A stretch of 64,000 nucleotides of DNA, taken from Flavimaricola marinus (GTDB lineage Bacteria; Pseudomonadota; Alphaproteobacteria; Rhodobacterales; Rhodobacteraceae). The notes under the pieces were generated by a model, which searched no databases, was not told the DNA's origin, and saw nothing but the letters and a program-made list of their open reading frames with translations. Of this stretch, positions 8,469 through 17,311 are shown in pieces; within the stretch, counting starts at the first letter, position 1; every line of letters begins with the position of its first letter. Where the stretch lies: assembly GCF_900184895.1 (NCBI RefSeq), contig NZ_FXZK01000004.1, forward strand, positions 124,001-188,000, read 5' to 3'. Position numbers and translations under genes: made by a program.

Positions 8469-10151
8469 ATGAGCCAACCGGAAAAGGTTGCGATCTTTTT
8501 CCATCCCGATGCGGTCGAGGGTGAGGGCCGCGAGATCGTGGGCCGCAGATCGGCCGGGCAGAGTTTTCTCAAGGGGTTTCTGGCCCATGCCGGTGGCGAC
8601 GAGGTCCGCGCCTATGTCGATGCGCCAAAGGCCGCCAAGGCGTTTGACGAGGCCGCCCGCGCCTTGGGCGAGACCCGCCCCCTCAGAGTGCCGAGCCTGC
8701 GCGGCGGCTTTGATCCGGCCTTTGCCGGCACCGTTTTTTTCCCGACCCCCGGTTTTCAGGGCACCCCTTGGCAGCGGATGCGCCATGGTCCTGCGTCTTG
8801 CTCGCTCGTCGGGATCACGCATACCGTGTCCACCCGCCGCATCATCGAGGGGATCCATCAGATGCTCGCTGAGCCGGTGGAGCCTTGGGATGCGGTGATC
8901 TGCACGTCTCATGCCGTCAAATCCGTGGTTGCCCGTCAATTCGAGGCCGAGGCCGAGTTTTTTCGCGCCCGGTATGGTGCGACGCGGGTGCCGCAGCCGC
9001 AGCTTCCGGTGATCCCGCTGGGCATTGCCGCGGACGATTTCACCCCTCGCGACGGAGCCCGTGCCCGGATGCGCGCGGCGCAGGGTGCGCGGGAGGAGGC
9101 TGTCGTCGTCTTGACGATGGGCCGCATGAGCGTGATCGAAAAGGCCAACCCGATCCCGCTCTTGCTGGCGCTGGAGCAGGTCGCCCATCGTACGGGCCGC
9201 GAGGTGCATCTGTGGATGACTGGATGGGCCAGCCGAGAGGAAGAGGAGGCCTTGCACCGCACCGCCGCCGAGGCGCTGTGTGATCGCGTGCAGGTCCGCT
9301 TTCTGGATGGTCGTGACCCGGATATCCGCCGCGATGTTTGGGCCGGGGCCGATATCTTCACCCTGCCCGCTGACAGTATTCAGGAAACCTTTGGCCTTGT
9401 TCCGGTCGAGGCGATGGCCGCCGGACTGCCCGTGGTCATGCCCGACTGGGACGGGTTTCGCGATACGGTGATCCACGGTGAGACCGGCCTCTTGGTGCCG
9501 ACCCGAATGGCGCCGGTGGGGAGCGGGGCGCAACTGGCCCGCCGCTTTGCAGAGGGGGTCGACGGATATCTGCAGTATCTGGCGCTGGTGCAGGCGCAGG
9601 TGCAGATCGAAGTGCCGGCCTATGCCGCGGCGTTCGAGGCCCTGATCAGGGACCCCGCGTTGCGCGCCAAGATGGGCCGTCAAGCCGCCGCCCATGTTCG
9701 GGCAACGCTTGATTGGAGCGCCGTCATTCCACAGTATCTGGCGCTGGCCGAAGATCTGGCCGCGCTTCGCGGGGCCGAGCCGCCCAAGCGTTCGGTCAAC
9801 CCGCTTCAAATCGATCCCTTCACGCTCTATCAGGACTATCCCTCAACCAAGATCCGCCCCGACGACGTGGTGACCCTTGTGCGGCCGGTGACGCCAGAAG
9901 AGATCGCCCTGCACAGTCAGATCAGCGGGCGTGAGCTATACAGGCGCCATGCGGTGCCGCCGCTGTCATTGCATCAGGCGTGCCAATGGCTCGAGGCCAA
10001 CGGCCCCACAGATGTGACCCGCTTGGCACAAGGTTTGCAGACCTCTGTTAACCAAGCCCTGATAATCGTGTTGATATTGGCCAAGTCCGATATGGTGCGC
10101 TTGCCCGAGATCCCGTTTGACCCGCCGTCTGATGCCGGGCGCCGCACCTGA
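8469..10151 (+). CDS. GT4-type glycosyltransferase with C-terminal extension
   Basis: This 560-residue protein has a GT-B fold. The C-terminal nucleotide-sugar domain shows VVLTMGRMSVIEK, and an EX7E motif formed by Glu306 and Glu314 (ETFGLVPVEAMAAG), typical of retaining family GT4 enzymes. The N-terminal acceptor domain has ICTSHAVKSVV. About 110 residues after the GT domain (from about residue 450) form an extra helical region ending in a short winged-helix-like stretch, which is unusual for GT4. It opens a run of five same-strand genes with overlapping or near-overlapping ends that stops just before motB. The sugar and acceptor are unknown. It is plausibly part of a surface-glycan or protein-glycosylation module. 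Confidence 0.82.
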   Translation: MSQPEKVAIFFHPDAVEGEGREIVGRRSAGQSFLKGFLAHAGGDEVRAYVDAPKAAKAFDEAARALGETRPLRVPSLRGGFDPAFAGTVFFPTPGFQGTPWQRMRHGPASCSLVGITHTVSTRRIIEGIHQMLAEPVEPWDAVICTSHAVKSVVARQFEAEAEFFRARYGATRVPQPQLPVIPLGIAADDFTPRDGARARMRAAQGAREEAVVVLTMGRMSVIEKANPIPLLLALEQVAHRTGREVHLWMTGWASREEEEALHRTAAEALCDRVQVRFLDGRDPDIRRDVWAGADIFTLPADSIQETFGLVPVEAMAAGLPVVMPDWDGFRDTVIHGETGLLVPTRMAPVGSGAQLARRFAEGVDGYLQYLALVQAQVQIEVPAYAAAFEALIRDPALRAKMGRQAAAHVRATLDWSAVIPQYLALAEDLAALRGAEPPKRSVNPLQIDPFTLYQDYPSTKIRPDDVVTLVRPVTPEEIALHSQISGRELYRRHAVPPLSLHQACQWLEANGPTDVTRLAQGLQTSVNQALIIVLILAKSDMVRLPEIPFDPPSDAGRRT

Positions 10152-10164
10152 AGGAGCCCATGAA

Positions 10165-10959
10165 ATGAAACTGTCCGTGAGTTTCGAGAACACCCGTGAC
10201 GACGGTGCCAAGCGCAGCGGCCCGGTGACGGTTGGCTGGTTTCTTAACGAGCGCAAGGCGGGTGTAATTTACGGCCCGCCGGAGCGGGTGCGGTCGGTCG
10301 ATCTGAACAAGAAGCACGCCAAGTCGGCGTCGCGTTGCCCCGCTGTCATCAACCTCGAGAGCCGGTATTTCGTGATCCGCTGCCCGTTCGATCTGAACAT
10401 CGGGTTCACCCGCGACGACAAGGGCAAGCCCGCCCTGCGCAACCTGAGCGGCGAGGCCAGCACCATCCGCGCCAGCAAGCTGGGCGAGAAGCTGCATCTG
10501 ACCAACGAAGTCGAATGGCGCCATCCCAACGTGCCGACGATCCAGCTGGCACTTCCCTATGTCTTTGTCTCGGATGAGCCGGTCTATGCCAGTCAGGTCG
10601 CGCCGTTCATGCACTATCCAAAGGAGCCGCTACCCGGCACGATCTTTGGCGGCCGCTATCCGATCAACGTCTGGCCCCGCCCCCTGATGTGGGCGTTCGA
10701 GTGGCACGACACCACCAAGCCGATCAAGGTGAACCGCGGCGATCCGCTGTTCTACGTGGGCTTTGAGACCATGCCGCAGGATCGCAGCGTCACGGTCGTC
10801 GAGGCCGAGGTGACGCCGCAATTGACCGAATACATGGAGATGATTTCGGGCGCGGTGAACTACGTCAATCAGACGTTCTCGCTGTTCGAGGCCGCGGAAG
10901 CCCGCCGCCCGGAGACCCTGATCACCCCCGTCAAGCGCCGTGGCGGGCAGCCGGAATGA
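10165..10959 (+). CDS. Conserved-looking protein of unknown function, 264 residues
   Basis: I do not recognise this protein. It has no signal peptide, no membrane segment and no low-complexity region. It looks like a soluble mostly-beta protein with many Pro, Trp and Tyr residues (VTVGWFLNERKAGVIYGPP near the start; YPINVWPRPLMWAFEW around residues 170-185). The ATG at 10165 follows AAGGAG with 8-base spacing and is preferred over the in-frame upstream start inside the glycosyltransferase gene. Its end overlaps the start of the TPR-glycosyltransferase gene by ATGA. The operon position between two glycosyltransferase-type genes suggests a role in glycan assembly or modification, but nothing in the sequence shows a reaction. 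Confidence 0.75.
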   Translation: MKLSVSFENTRDDGAKRSGPVTVGWFLNERKAGVIYGPPERVRSVDLNKKHAKSASRCPAVINLESRYFVIRCPFDLNIGFTRDDKGKPALRNLSGEASTIRASKLGEKLHLTNEVEWRHPNVPTIQLALPYVFVSDEPVYASQVAPFMHYPKEPLPGTIFGGRYPINVWPRPLMWAFEWHDTTKPIKVNRGDPLFYVGFETMPQDRSVTVVEAEVTPQLTEYMEMISGAVNYVNQTFSLFEAAEARRPETLITPVKRRGGQPE

Positions 10960-12359
10960 ACCAGATGCCGAAGCCGGAAACCCCGAGCCCGCAAACGCTG
11001 GAGGCGTTGCGCGAACAGACGATGACCCTGCACAAGGCCGGCAAGATCGCCGAGGCCCGCCCGCTCTATGCCCGCTATCTGGAGCAGGCCCCCGACGACG
11101 CGCTGATGTGGTCGAACCTTGGCGCTCTGCTCCGCTCGTCCGGGCAGCACGAACTGGCCCGCGTGGCGCAGCGCCGCGCCTATGCTCTGGAGCCGGACCG
11201 GATTTCGATTGCCAACAATCTGGCCAATATCCTCGCCGATCTGGGTGAATGCGAAGAGGCGCTGGAGTTGCGCCGCGAGGTTCTCAAGACCCGCCCTGAC
11301 GATCCCATGCTCAAGGCGATGATCGGCAAGGTTCTCCGTTCGTTGGGCCGCACGGACGATGCGGTGTCCTTCCTCGAGGCCGCCCGCGACGCGCATCCCG
11401 ACGAGCCCGAGATCGCCATTCAGCTTGCCATGTCGCAGCTGGCGGGTGCCGATTACGTCGAGGGATTTCGCAACTTTGACGCCCGCTGGCGGACCAACGA
11501 GCTGACCCCCCGCCAGATCACCAAGCCCAAGTGGGACGGAGCGCCGCTGAACGGCAAACGCATTCTCGTTTTGCCCGAACAGGGCTTTGGCGACGGTATC
11601 GCATTCGCCCGCTTTCTGCCGATGTTGCAGGCGTTTGAGCCTGCCGAGGTCATCATGCAGACGGAACGTCCCGTCGCCCGCCTCTATGAAGGGCTCGAAG
11701 GGGTGGACCGTCTGGTCGTCGGCCCGCCGCCCGAGGATGCATTCGACGTCTGGACCAACCTGATGGACCTGCCGCCCCTGCATTTTGAGCAGATCGACAC
11801 CCCGCCGGCCCCGACCGGCCTGCATATCCCGCAGGACAGCCGCGACCGTGCCCGTGCCTTGGTGGCGCCCAATGCCGACCGTTTCAAAGTGGGCGTGGTG
11901 TGGAGCGGCAGCCTGACCTACCGCGCGAATGCGTTCCGGTCCTTTTCCCACACCGAGTTTCATCGCCTGCTCGATATTCCCGAGGTGCAGATGTTCTCGC
12001 TTTACAAGGGCCCAAAGCTCGATGCGTTTCGTGCCGACGGCAGCAATATGCTGATCATCGACGCGGGCAGCCGCGATCGCGATTTTGCCGATTGTGCCGC
12101 CTTGATGGAGGAGATGGACCTGATCATCACTTCCGACACCGCGACCGCCCATCTGGCCGGGTCGCTGGGGTGTCCTGTCTGGACGTTGCTTCATTGGGAC
12201 GCCTTCTGGCTGTGGCGCCACGAGGGCCCCCACACGCCGTGGTATCCGTCGATGCGTCTGTTCCGCCAGACCACGCCACGCGATTGGAGCGGGGTGTTCA
12301 CCCGCGTCCGCACCCGCCTGTTCGCCGAGGTCGACAAGTGGAAAGAGGCCCGCGCATGA
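10956..12359 (+). CDS. TPR-repeat protein fused to a glycosyltransferase-like (GT9/GT41-type) domain
   Basis: This 467-residue protein begins with about four tetratricopeptide repeats (residues about 15-165; for example AEARPLYARYLEQAPDDA and LWSNLG-type helices). A GT-B-like region follows, with KRILVLPEQGFGDGIAFARF near residue 195 and SDTATAHLAGSLGCPVW near residue 390. The latter resembles the nucleotide-sugar site of heptosyltransferase-like (GT9) and TPR-linked enzymes. Such fusions are common in alphaproteobacteria and may glycosylate proteins or cell-surface polymers. The start overlaps the preceding stop and the end overlaps the next start, so it is tightly coupled in the operon. Confidence 0.82.
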   Translation: MNQMPKPETPSPQTLEALREQTMTLHKAGKIAEARPLYARYLEQAPDDALMWSNLGALLRSSGQHELARVAQRRAYALEPDRISIANNLANILADLGECEEALELRREVLKTRPDDPMLKAMIGKVLRSLGRTDDAVSFLEAARDAHPDEPEIAIQLAMSQLAGADYVEGFRNFDARWRTNELTPRQITKPKWDGAPLNGKRILVLPEQGFGDGIAFARFLPMLQAFEPAEVIMQTERPVARLYEGLEGVDRLVVGPPPEDAFDVWTNLMDLPPLHFEQIDTPPAPTGLHIPQDSRDRARALVAPNADRFKVGVVWSGSLTYRANAFRSFSHTEFHRLLDIPEVQMFSLYKGPKLDAFRADGSNMLIIDAGSRDRDFADCAALMEEMDLIITSDTATAHLAGSLGCPVWTLLHWDAFWLWRHEGPHTPWYPSMRLFRQTTPRDWSGVFTRVRTRLFAEVDKWKEARA

Positions 12360-12760
12360 GTGTCATCATGGTGCCCATCGCGCCGGGTGAGTTGATCGAC
12401 AAGCTGACGATCCTCCGCCTGAAGGCCGAGCGGATCACCGACCTTGCCAAACGCAAGAATGTCCTCATCGAGCAAGCCGCTTTGCAGGCCGTCGCCGACG
12501 CTGCCTTGCCGCGGAGTGCGGAGTTGGCTGCCCTGTGGGAGGATCTGTATCAGATCAACGCCGGCCTTTGGCAGATCGAGGACGATATCCGCGCCTGCGA
12601 GGCTGGGTCCGATTTCGGGCCGGAGTTCATTCGCCTCGCCCGCGCGGTCTATCGCACCAACGACCGCCGCGCCGAGGTGAAGAAGGCGATCAACCTGCTG
12701 CTCGGCTCGGCCATTGTCGAGGAGAAATCCTATGTCTCGCCAGATGGCCCTGCCGCATGA
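12356..12760 (+). CDS. Small DUF6165-like protein
   Basis: This 134-residue soluble, mostly helical protein begins with the conserved-looking VPIAPGELIDKLTILRLKAERI pattern, shown here as key residues Pro-Gly-Glu-Leu and Asp-Lys-Leu-Thr-Ile-Leu. I associate this with the DUF6165 family, often encoded beside TPR glycosyltransferases, but I cannot verify the family by search. ATG 12356 overlaps the TPR-glycosyltransferase stop, and the stop overlaps the FkbM methyltransferase start (both ATGA). An upstream in-frame extension is excluded because it would lie inside the previous gene without conservation. Function is unknown; it may be a partner of the neighbouring glycosyltransferase. Confidence 0.75.
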   Translation: MSVIMVPIAPGELIDKLTILRLKAERITDLAKRKNVLIEQAALQAVADAALPRSAELAALWEDLYQINAGLWQIEDDIRACEAGSDFGPEFIRLARAVYRTNDRRAEVKKAINLLLGSAIVEEKSYVSPDGPAA

Positions 12761-13524
12761 GCGAGACTGACGCTCTGGCCAAGGCCCGCGCCGATCTGCG
12801 GGCCGCAGAGGCGCGGCTGGTCAAGGCGATGTCGGGCGAGCGCAGTCGCAAGCGCGGCGAGATGAACCGCCAACTGCACGAGATCCGCCTGATGCGCGAT
12901 CCGAACTACCGCTATTTCTCGCAGGCCGGGCAGGACCGGGTGGTGGACACCGTGCTCAAGGGCCTCCGCGGCGGCACCTTTGCCGATATCGGCGGCTATG
13001 ACGGGGTGACCGGATCGAACACCCTGTTCTTTGAGATGTTTCGCGGCTGGACCGGGGTGATCGTCGAGCCTGTGCCGGCCCAGCGCGAGGCCGCCGAGGC
13101 GGTCCGCCGAACCCCCTGCCTGCCCTATGCGGTGGCGTCCGGCGACGGCGAGGCGGAGTTTCTGGAGGTGACCGAAGGCTACACCCAGATGAGCGGATTG
13201 GCCGGCAATTACGATCCCGCGATGCTGACTCGCGTCCGCCAGGATCCCCGCCACAAGGAGCGCAAGCTCAAGGTCGAGACCCGAACCCTGAGTCGAATTC
13301 TCACGGACGCCGGATTGCAGCATCCAGATTTTGTCTCACTCGACATCGAGGGCGGCGAGGTCGCGGCGCTGGAATCGTTTCCCTTCGATCGCCACCGCGT
13401 GGGGATTTGGTCCATAGAAAACAACACCGCGACGCCTGAGATCCGCAAGATCATGCACGCCGCCGGCTATGATCTGATCGAGTTTTGTGGCCCCGACGAA
13501 ATGTGGCGCAGACGCGACCTTTGA
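12757..13524 (+). CDS. FkbM family SAM-dependent methyltransferase
   Basis: This 255-residue protein has a short helical N-terminus rich in Arg and Glu, then a class I methyltransferase fold of the FkbM type. The SAM-binding loop is FADIGGYDGVTGSNT near residues 74-88, the acidic strand VIVEPVPAQ follows, and the FkbM hallmark VSLDIEGGE is near residue 195. FkbM enzymes O-methylate sugars or polyketides, and several are found in polysaccharide and flagellin-glycan loci. It is the last gene of the operon starting at 8469. The next gene, motB, begins 77 bases further on and looks to have its own promoter region. Confidence 0.87.
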   Translation: MSETDALAKARADLRAAEARLVKAMSGERSRKRGEMNRQLHEIRLMRDPNYRYFSQAGQDRVVDTVLKGLRGGTFADIGGYDGVTGSNTLFFEMFRGWTGVIVEPVPAQREAAEAVRRTPCLPYAVASGDGEAEFLEVTEGYTQMSGLAGNYDPAMLTRVRQDPRHKERKLKVETRTLSRILTDAGLQHPDFVSLDIEGGEVAALESFPFDRHRVGIWSIENNTATPEIRKIMHAAGYDLIEFCGPDEMWRRRDL

Positions 13525-13539
13525 CCTGCATTTGAAACG

Positions 13540-13554
13540 TTAAAGTCACCTTCA
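13540..13554 (+). promoter_or_regulatory. Weak CtrA-box-like site upstream of motB
   Basis: TTAA, seven bases, TTCA: one mismatch to the TTAA-N7-TTAA consensus recognised by the alphaproteobacterial response regulator CtrA. It lies 48 bases before the motB start. Taken alone it would be too weak to call; better matches precede other flagellar operons in this window. Confidence 0.3.
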
Positions 13555-13601
13555 CAGCCCGCCCTCTAGTCAGATTGCGGGTGAGACAAAAGGTGGTGAC
13601 T

Positions 13602-14423
13602 ATGAGCGCTCAGGCGAATGCTCCGATTATTATCAAACGCAAGAAGGTGATCGCAGGTGGCGGCCATCATGGCGGTGCATGGAAAGTGGCCTACGCCGAC
13701 TTCGTGACCGCGATGATGGCGTTCTTCATGCTGATGTGGCTGTTGAACGCGACGACCGAACAGCAGCGCAAGGGGATCGCGGATTACTTCACACCCACGA
13801 TCGCGGTAAACCGCGTGTCCGGCGGCGGCGAGGACATGTTCGGCGGCGAGGATTTCCAGTCGACCAACTCGGGCCTGCGCAGAGGCAATGGCGGCATCGA
13901 CGTGCCGGAGATGAGCGAGGCCGAAGCGGCCGCCGCTCAGGCCCGTGCCGCCGAGGTCGACCTCTTGCGCGATATCGAAGAGATCCTGCTCGGCAGTGGC
14001 GGCGAGGCCGTCCTGTCGGAGAACGCGCTGCGCCATGTCGTGACCCGCTTGACCGACGAGGGCTTGGTGATCGAGATCTTTGCTCTTCCCGGCATTCCGA
14101 TCTTTGACGGCATGACCGACCAGCCGCTCCCGCTGACCGTCGAGCTGCTGAACATGATCGCCCGGGTGTCCGCGATCATTCCCAATCCGGTGGCTTTTGC
14201 ATCGCATATCCCGTCGCAACCGATCGTACTGGCGGAAAACCCGGTGTGGGATGTGACGACCGCCCGCGCCATGGAGGCCCGCCGTGTCATGCAGGAGGCC
14301 GGTTTCGATCCCGACCGCACCGCCCGCCTGACCGGTCACGGCGACCAGTCGCCCTTTACCGAGCAACCGCTCGACGTGCGCAACGACCGGTTGGAGATCA
14401 TCCTGCTGCGGGAAGTGCCCTGA
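13602..14423 (+). CDS. motB: Flagellar motor stator protein MotB
   Basis: This 273-residue inner-membrane stator subunit has a single N-terminal membrane helix. The proton-binding Asp33 lies in YADFVTAMMAFFMLMW. A linker and a C-terminal OmpA-like peptidoglycan-binding domain (about residues 150-270, ending VRNDRLEIILL) follow. The positively charged N-terminus KRKK and the HHGGAWKVAYADF stretch are typical of MotB. ATG 13602 follows AGGTGG; a TTG 27 bases upstream is less likely. It stands apart from motA, which lies 10 kb downstream, and opens the flagellar region. Confidence 0.93.
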   Translation: MSAQANAPIIIKRKKVIAGGGHHGGAWKVAYADFVTAMMAFFMLMWLLNATTEQQRKGIADYFTPTIAVNRVSGGGEDMFGGEDFQSTNSGLRRGNGGIDVPEMSEAEAAAAQARAAEVDLLRDIEEILLGSGGEAVLSENALRHVVTRLTDEGLVIEIFALPGIPIFDGMTDQPLPLTVELLNMIARVSAIIPNPVAFASHIPSQPIVLAENPVWDVTTARAMEARRVMQEAGFDPDRTARLTGHGDQSPFTEQPLDVRNDRLEIILLREVP

Positions 14424-14457
14424 TCGCCGCCCCCGGAAGTAGATCCGATTTTAGCGG

Positions 14458-14472
14458 TTAGGCACATGTTAA
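14458..14472 (+). promoter_or_regulatory. CtrA-box-like site upstream of flgE
   Basis: TTAG (14458-14461), seven bases, TTAA (14469-14472). This matches the TTAA-N7-TTAA CtrA binding pattern in seven of eight positions. A further TTAG lies just upstream at 14451. The site is 61 bases before the flgE start, a normal promoter distance. Regulation by CtrA is inference from motif and the known role of CtrA in alphaproteobacterial flagellar control. Confidence 0.5.
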
Positions 14473-14532
14473 GCGCAAGCCGCTACGTCAGGGGGAGGGA
14501 TTAGACAGATCCGATGCAGAAAGGCTCACCGA

Positions 14533-15834
14533 ATGACAATTTCTTCTTCTCTCAACGCCAGTGTCGCGGGCTTGCAGGCCAACGCAAGCCAGTTGGCCAC
14601 GATATCCGACAATATCGCCAACTCTTCGACCTATGGTTACAAGCGCGCGACGACCGATTTCGATTCGATGGTCACGGGGAGCACGCCGGGAACCTATACG
14701 GCCGGGGGCGTGGGAGTATCTGTTCAACGTCTGATCGATGAGCGTGGGTCGCTGATTTCGACCACCAATGCGACCGACCTGGCGGTCCGCGGCGGTGGAT
14801 TCCTGCCGGTGACGAGCGCCAGTGCGGTGGCTGGTGGCGGAGAGACTCCGCTCGAGCTGACCACCACAGGATCGTTCCGGATGAATGCGGAAGGCTATCT
14901 CGAATCGCCCAGTGGCCTGATCCTGATGGGCTGGCCCGCAGATGCCGATGGCAATATCCCTGACTATCCCCGCGATTCCGACGCGGGCCTCGAGCCGATC
15001 CAGATCAATGCCGGTCAGGTCACCGGATCCGCCACCACCCAGATCGAATTGGCGGTGAACCTGCCGGCCACGTCGACCGAATTCGGTGCTGATGGCACGC
15101 CCGAGACGCTGTCGATCGAGTATTTCGACAATCTCGGCAAATCCCAGACGATCACGGTGACCTATACCCCGACCGTGCCGGGCGCCGCCGGCGCCTCGAA
15201 CGAGTGGACGATGACGCTGACCGATTCCGCCTCGGGCGGCGCGGTCATCGGTGAGTATACCCTTCAATTCGACGATGCCCGCGATACGGGGGGCACCTTG
15301 CTGAACGTCGCGACGGTCTCGGGGGGCGCCTATGACCCGCTGACCGGCACATTCGACGTGGCGGTGGCGGGTGGCCCGATGACCTTCGATATCGGCCTTC
15401 CCGGTGAGCCGAGCGGCATGACACAGCTGACCGATCTGTTTTCCCCCGGCCAGATCTCGAAGGACGGGTTTCCCGCCGGCAACCTGACCTCTGTTGAGGT
15501 CGATGCAAACGGCTATGTCTATGCGTTCTTCGACACCGGCATGTCGACCCGGATCTATCAGGTGCCCTTGATCAACGTGGCCAATCCCAACGGCCTCAAG
15601 GTGATGGACAATCAGACCTATTCCATCTCGAACCTGAGCGGGAGCATGTTCCTTTGGGACGCGGCGGATGGCCCGGTGGGGGATATCGTGGCCTATGCCC
15701 GTGAGGAATCCGCGACCGACGTGGCCCGCGAGCTGACAAACCTCATCGAGACCCAGCGCGCCTATTCGTCGAACGCCAAGGTGATCCAGACGGTCGACGA
15801 GATGCTGCAGGAAACCACCAATATCAAACGCTGA
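14533..15834 (+). CDS. flgE: Flagellar hook protein FlgE
   Basis: This 433-residue protein polymerises into the flexible hook. The N-terminal axial motif ISDNIANSSTYGYKRA (from about residue 25) and the C-terminal ELTNLIETQRAYSSNAKVIQ motif form the coiled-coil core shared by rod and hook proteins. The middle contains a FlaE-type domain (about residues 160-290). Length is usual for FlgE. It is the first gene of a same-strand run flgE-flgK-flgL-flgI and is preceded by a CtrA-box-like site. Confidence 0.94.
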   Translation: MTISSSLNASVAGLQANASQLATISDNIANSSTYGYKRATTDFDSMVTGSTPGTYTAGGVGVSVQRLIDERGSLISTTNATDLAVRGGGFLPVTSASAVAGGGETPLELTTTGSFRMNAEGYLESPSGLILMGWPADADGNIPDYPRDSDAGLEPIQINAGQVTGSATTQIELAVNLPATSTEFGADGTPETLSIEYFDNLGKSQTITVTYTPTVPGAAGASNEWTMTLTDSASGGAVIGEYTLQFDDARDTGGTLLNVATVSGGAYDPLTGTFDVAVAGGPMTFDIGLPGEPSGMTQLTDLFSPGQISKDGFPAGNLTSVEVDANGYVYAFFDTGMSTRIYQVPLINVANPNGLKVMDNQTYSISNLSGSMFLWDAADGPVGDIVAYAREESATDVARELTNLIETQRAYSSNAKVIQTVDEMLQETTNIKR

Positions 15835-15862
15835 TCTTCAGCCCGCGGAGGGGCACTGATTA

Positions 15863-17308
15863 ATGAGCATTTCGCATTCCCTATCCAATGCCCTATCCGG
15901 ATTGACCGCGACGTCGCGCATGGCCGAGGTCGTATCGTCGAACCTGTCCAACGTCCTGACCGAAGGCTACGGCCGCCGCGTCGTCAATCTCTCGGCCCAG
16001 GACGTCGGCGGCAGGGGCGCCGGCGTCACGATCGACGGCATCAGCCGCGTGGTCGACCGCACGGTTCTGGCCGAGCGCCGATTGGCAGACGCGGATCTCG
16101 GTCGGTCCATCACGTTTGCCGAGGCGCTGACCAGCCTCGAAAGCCTGATCGGAAAGCCCGACGATCCGTCCTCCCTCGCCGGGAGGGTTGCGGCGCTCGA
16201 AGCCTCGCTGGCCAGCGCGGCGGGCGACCCGACGTCCGATCTGTTCCTGTCCGATGCGTTGGACAAGTTCAAATCGGTGGCCAAGGGCCTGAACGAGGAT
16301 CAGGCCGGGATCAGCAATCTGCGCCAGCAAGCGGATGCGGACATCGCCGACCAGGTGTCGCAACTGAACACCTCGCTGAAGCAGATCGAAACCCTGAACG
16401 CCGATATCACCAAGGCCAAGGCCATGGGCACCGATCCGTCTGCGCTGATGGATCAGCGGCAGGTCGCGATCGACAAGATCAGCGCCATCGTGCCCGTCAA
16501 GGAACTCGACCGCGCAGACGGGCGCATCGCCCTGATGACGGTCAGCGGTGAAATGCTGATAGATGGCCCGGCACCGACCTACGAATTCGCCGCGTCCGGA
16601 ATCATCATGCCGCACATGACGCTGTCCGCAGGCATGTTGTCCGGCATCACCAAGGACGGTGTTTCGATGGGCGCCGACGGCTTCGGCCGCCTGTCGGGTG
16701 GCTCTCTCGAGGCGACATTCACCTTGCGCGACGAAACCTTGGTGGAGGCTCAGACGACCCTCGACGCGCTGGCACGCGATCTCTTGGAGCGATTTGCAGA
16801 TCCGGCGACTGATCCGACCGTCGGGGCGGGCCAGCCCGGCCTGTTCACCGACGCCGGATTGGCATTCGACCCCCTCGATGAGGTGGGGCTGGCCGGGCGG
16901 ATTGCGGTCAACCCGGCCGTCGATCCGACGCAGGGTGGCGCTCTCAGCCGGTTGCGCGACGGGGTCGGAGCGACGACGGCGGGGCCGATTGGCAATGCCA
17001 CCCAGATCGACGCCTGGATTGGTGCACTGTCGCAGTCGCGCACCCTGTCGACAGGTGGCACCGCATCGTCCTTTGCCGGCAACGTCTCGAAATTCGCCTC
17101 GGCCATCAGCATGAGCCGGGTGAATGCCGATGAAGAGGTCGCCTTTTCGTCGGCGAGATGGAGCACGCTTCGGGAAGCCGAGTTGGCCGACGGGGTGGAT
17201 ACCGATCAGGAGATGCAGATGCTCCTGAAGATCGAGCAGGCCTATGCAGCAAATGCCAAGGTGGTTCAGACCATCGACGACATGATCCGCAGATTGATGG
17301 AGATCTAA
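15863..17308 (+). CDS. flgK: Flagellar hook-associated protein 1 FlgK
   Basis: This 481-residue protein forms the hook side of the hook-filament junction. The N-terminus shows the axial-protein pattern (SSNLSNVLTEGYGRRVV), and the C-terminus ends with the matching helix DQEMQMLLKIEQAYAANAKV and an MIRRLMEI tail. The central region is long and variable as usual. GGAGG precedes the ATG by 10 bases. The gene lies 28 bases after flgE and three bases before flgL. Confidence 0.93.
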   Translation: MSISHSLSNALSGLTATSRMAEVVSSNLSNVLTEGYGRRVVNLSAQDVGGRGAGVTIDGISRVVDRTVLAERRLADADLGRSITFAEALTSLESLIGKPDDPSSLAGRVAALEASLASAAGDPTSDLFLSDALDKFKSVAKGLNEDQAGISNLRQQADADIADQVSQLNTSLKQIETLNADITKAKAMGTDPSALMDQRQVAIDKISAIVPVKELDRADGRIALMTVSGEMLIDGPAPTYEFAASGIIMPHMTLSAGMLSGITKDGVSMGADGFGRLSGGSLEATFTLRDETLVEAQTTLDALARDLLERFADPATDPTVGAGQPGLFTDAGLAFDPLDEVGLAGRIAVNPAVDPTQGGALSRLRDGVGATTAGPIGNATQIDAWIGALSQSRTLSTGGTASSFAGNVSKFASAISMSRVNADEEVAFSSARWSTLREAELADGVDTDQEMQMLLKIEQAYAANAKVVQTIDDMIRRLMEI

Positions 17309-17311
17309 GAA

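Noticed and set aside
8469-13524. Horizontally acquired island in the glycosyltransferase operon
   Set aside because: Codon use and GC content look like the neighbours, and no integrase, repeats or tRNA site flank it.
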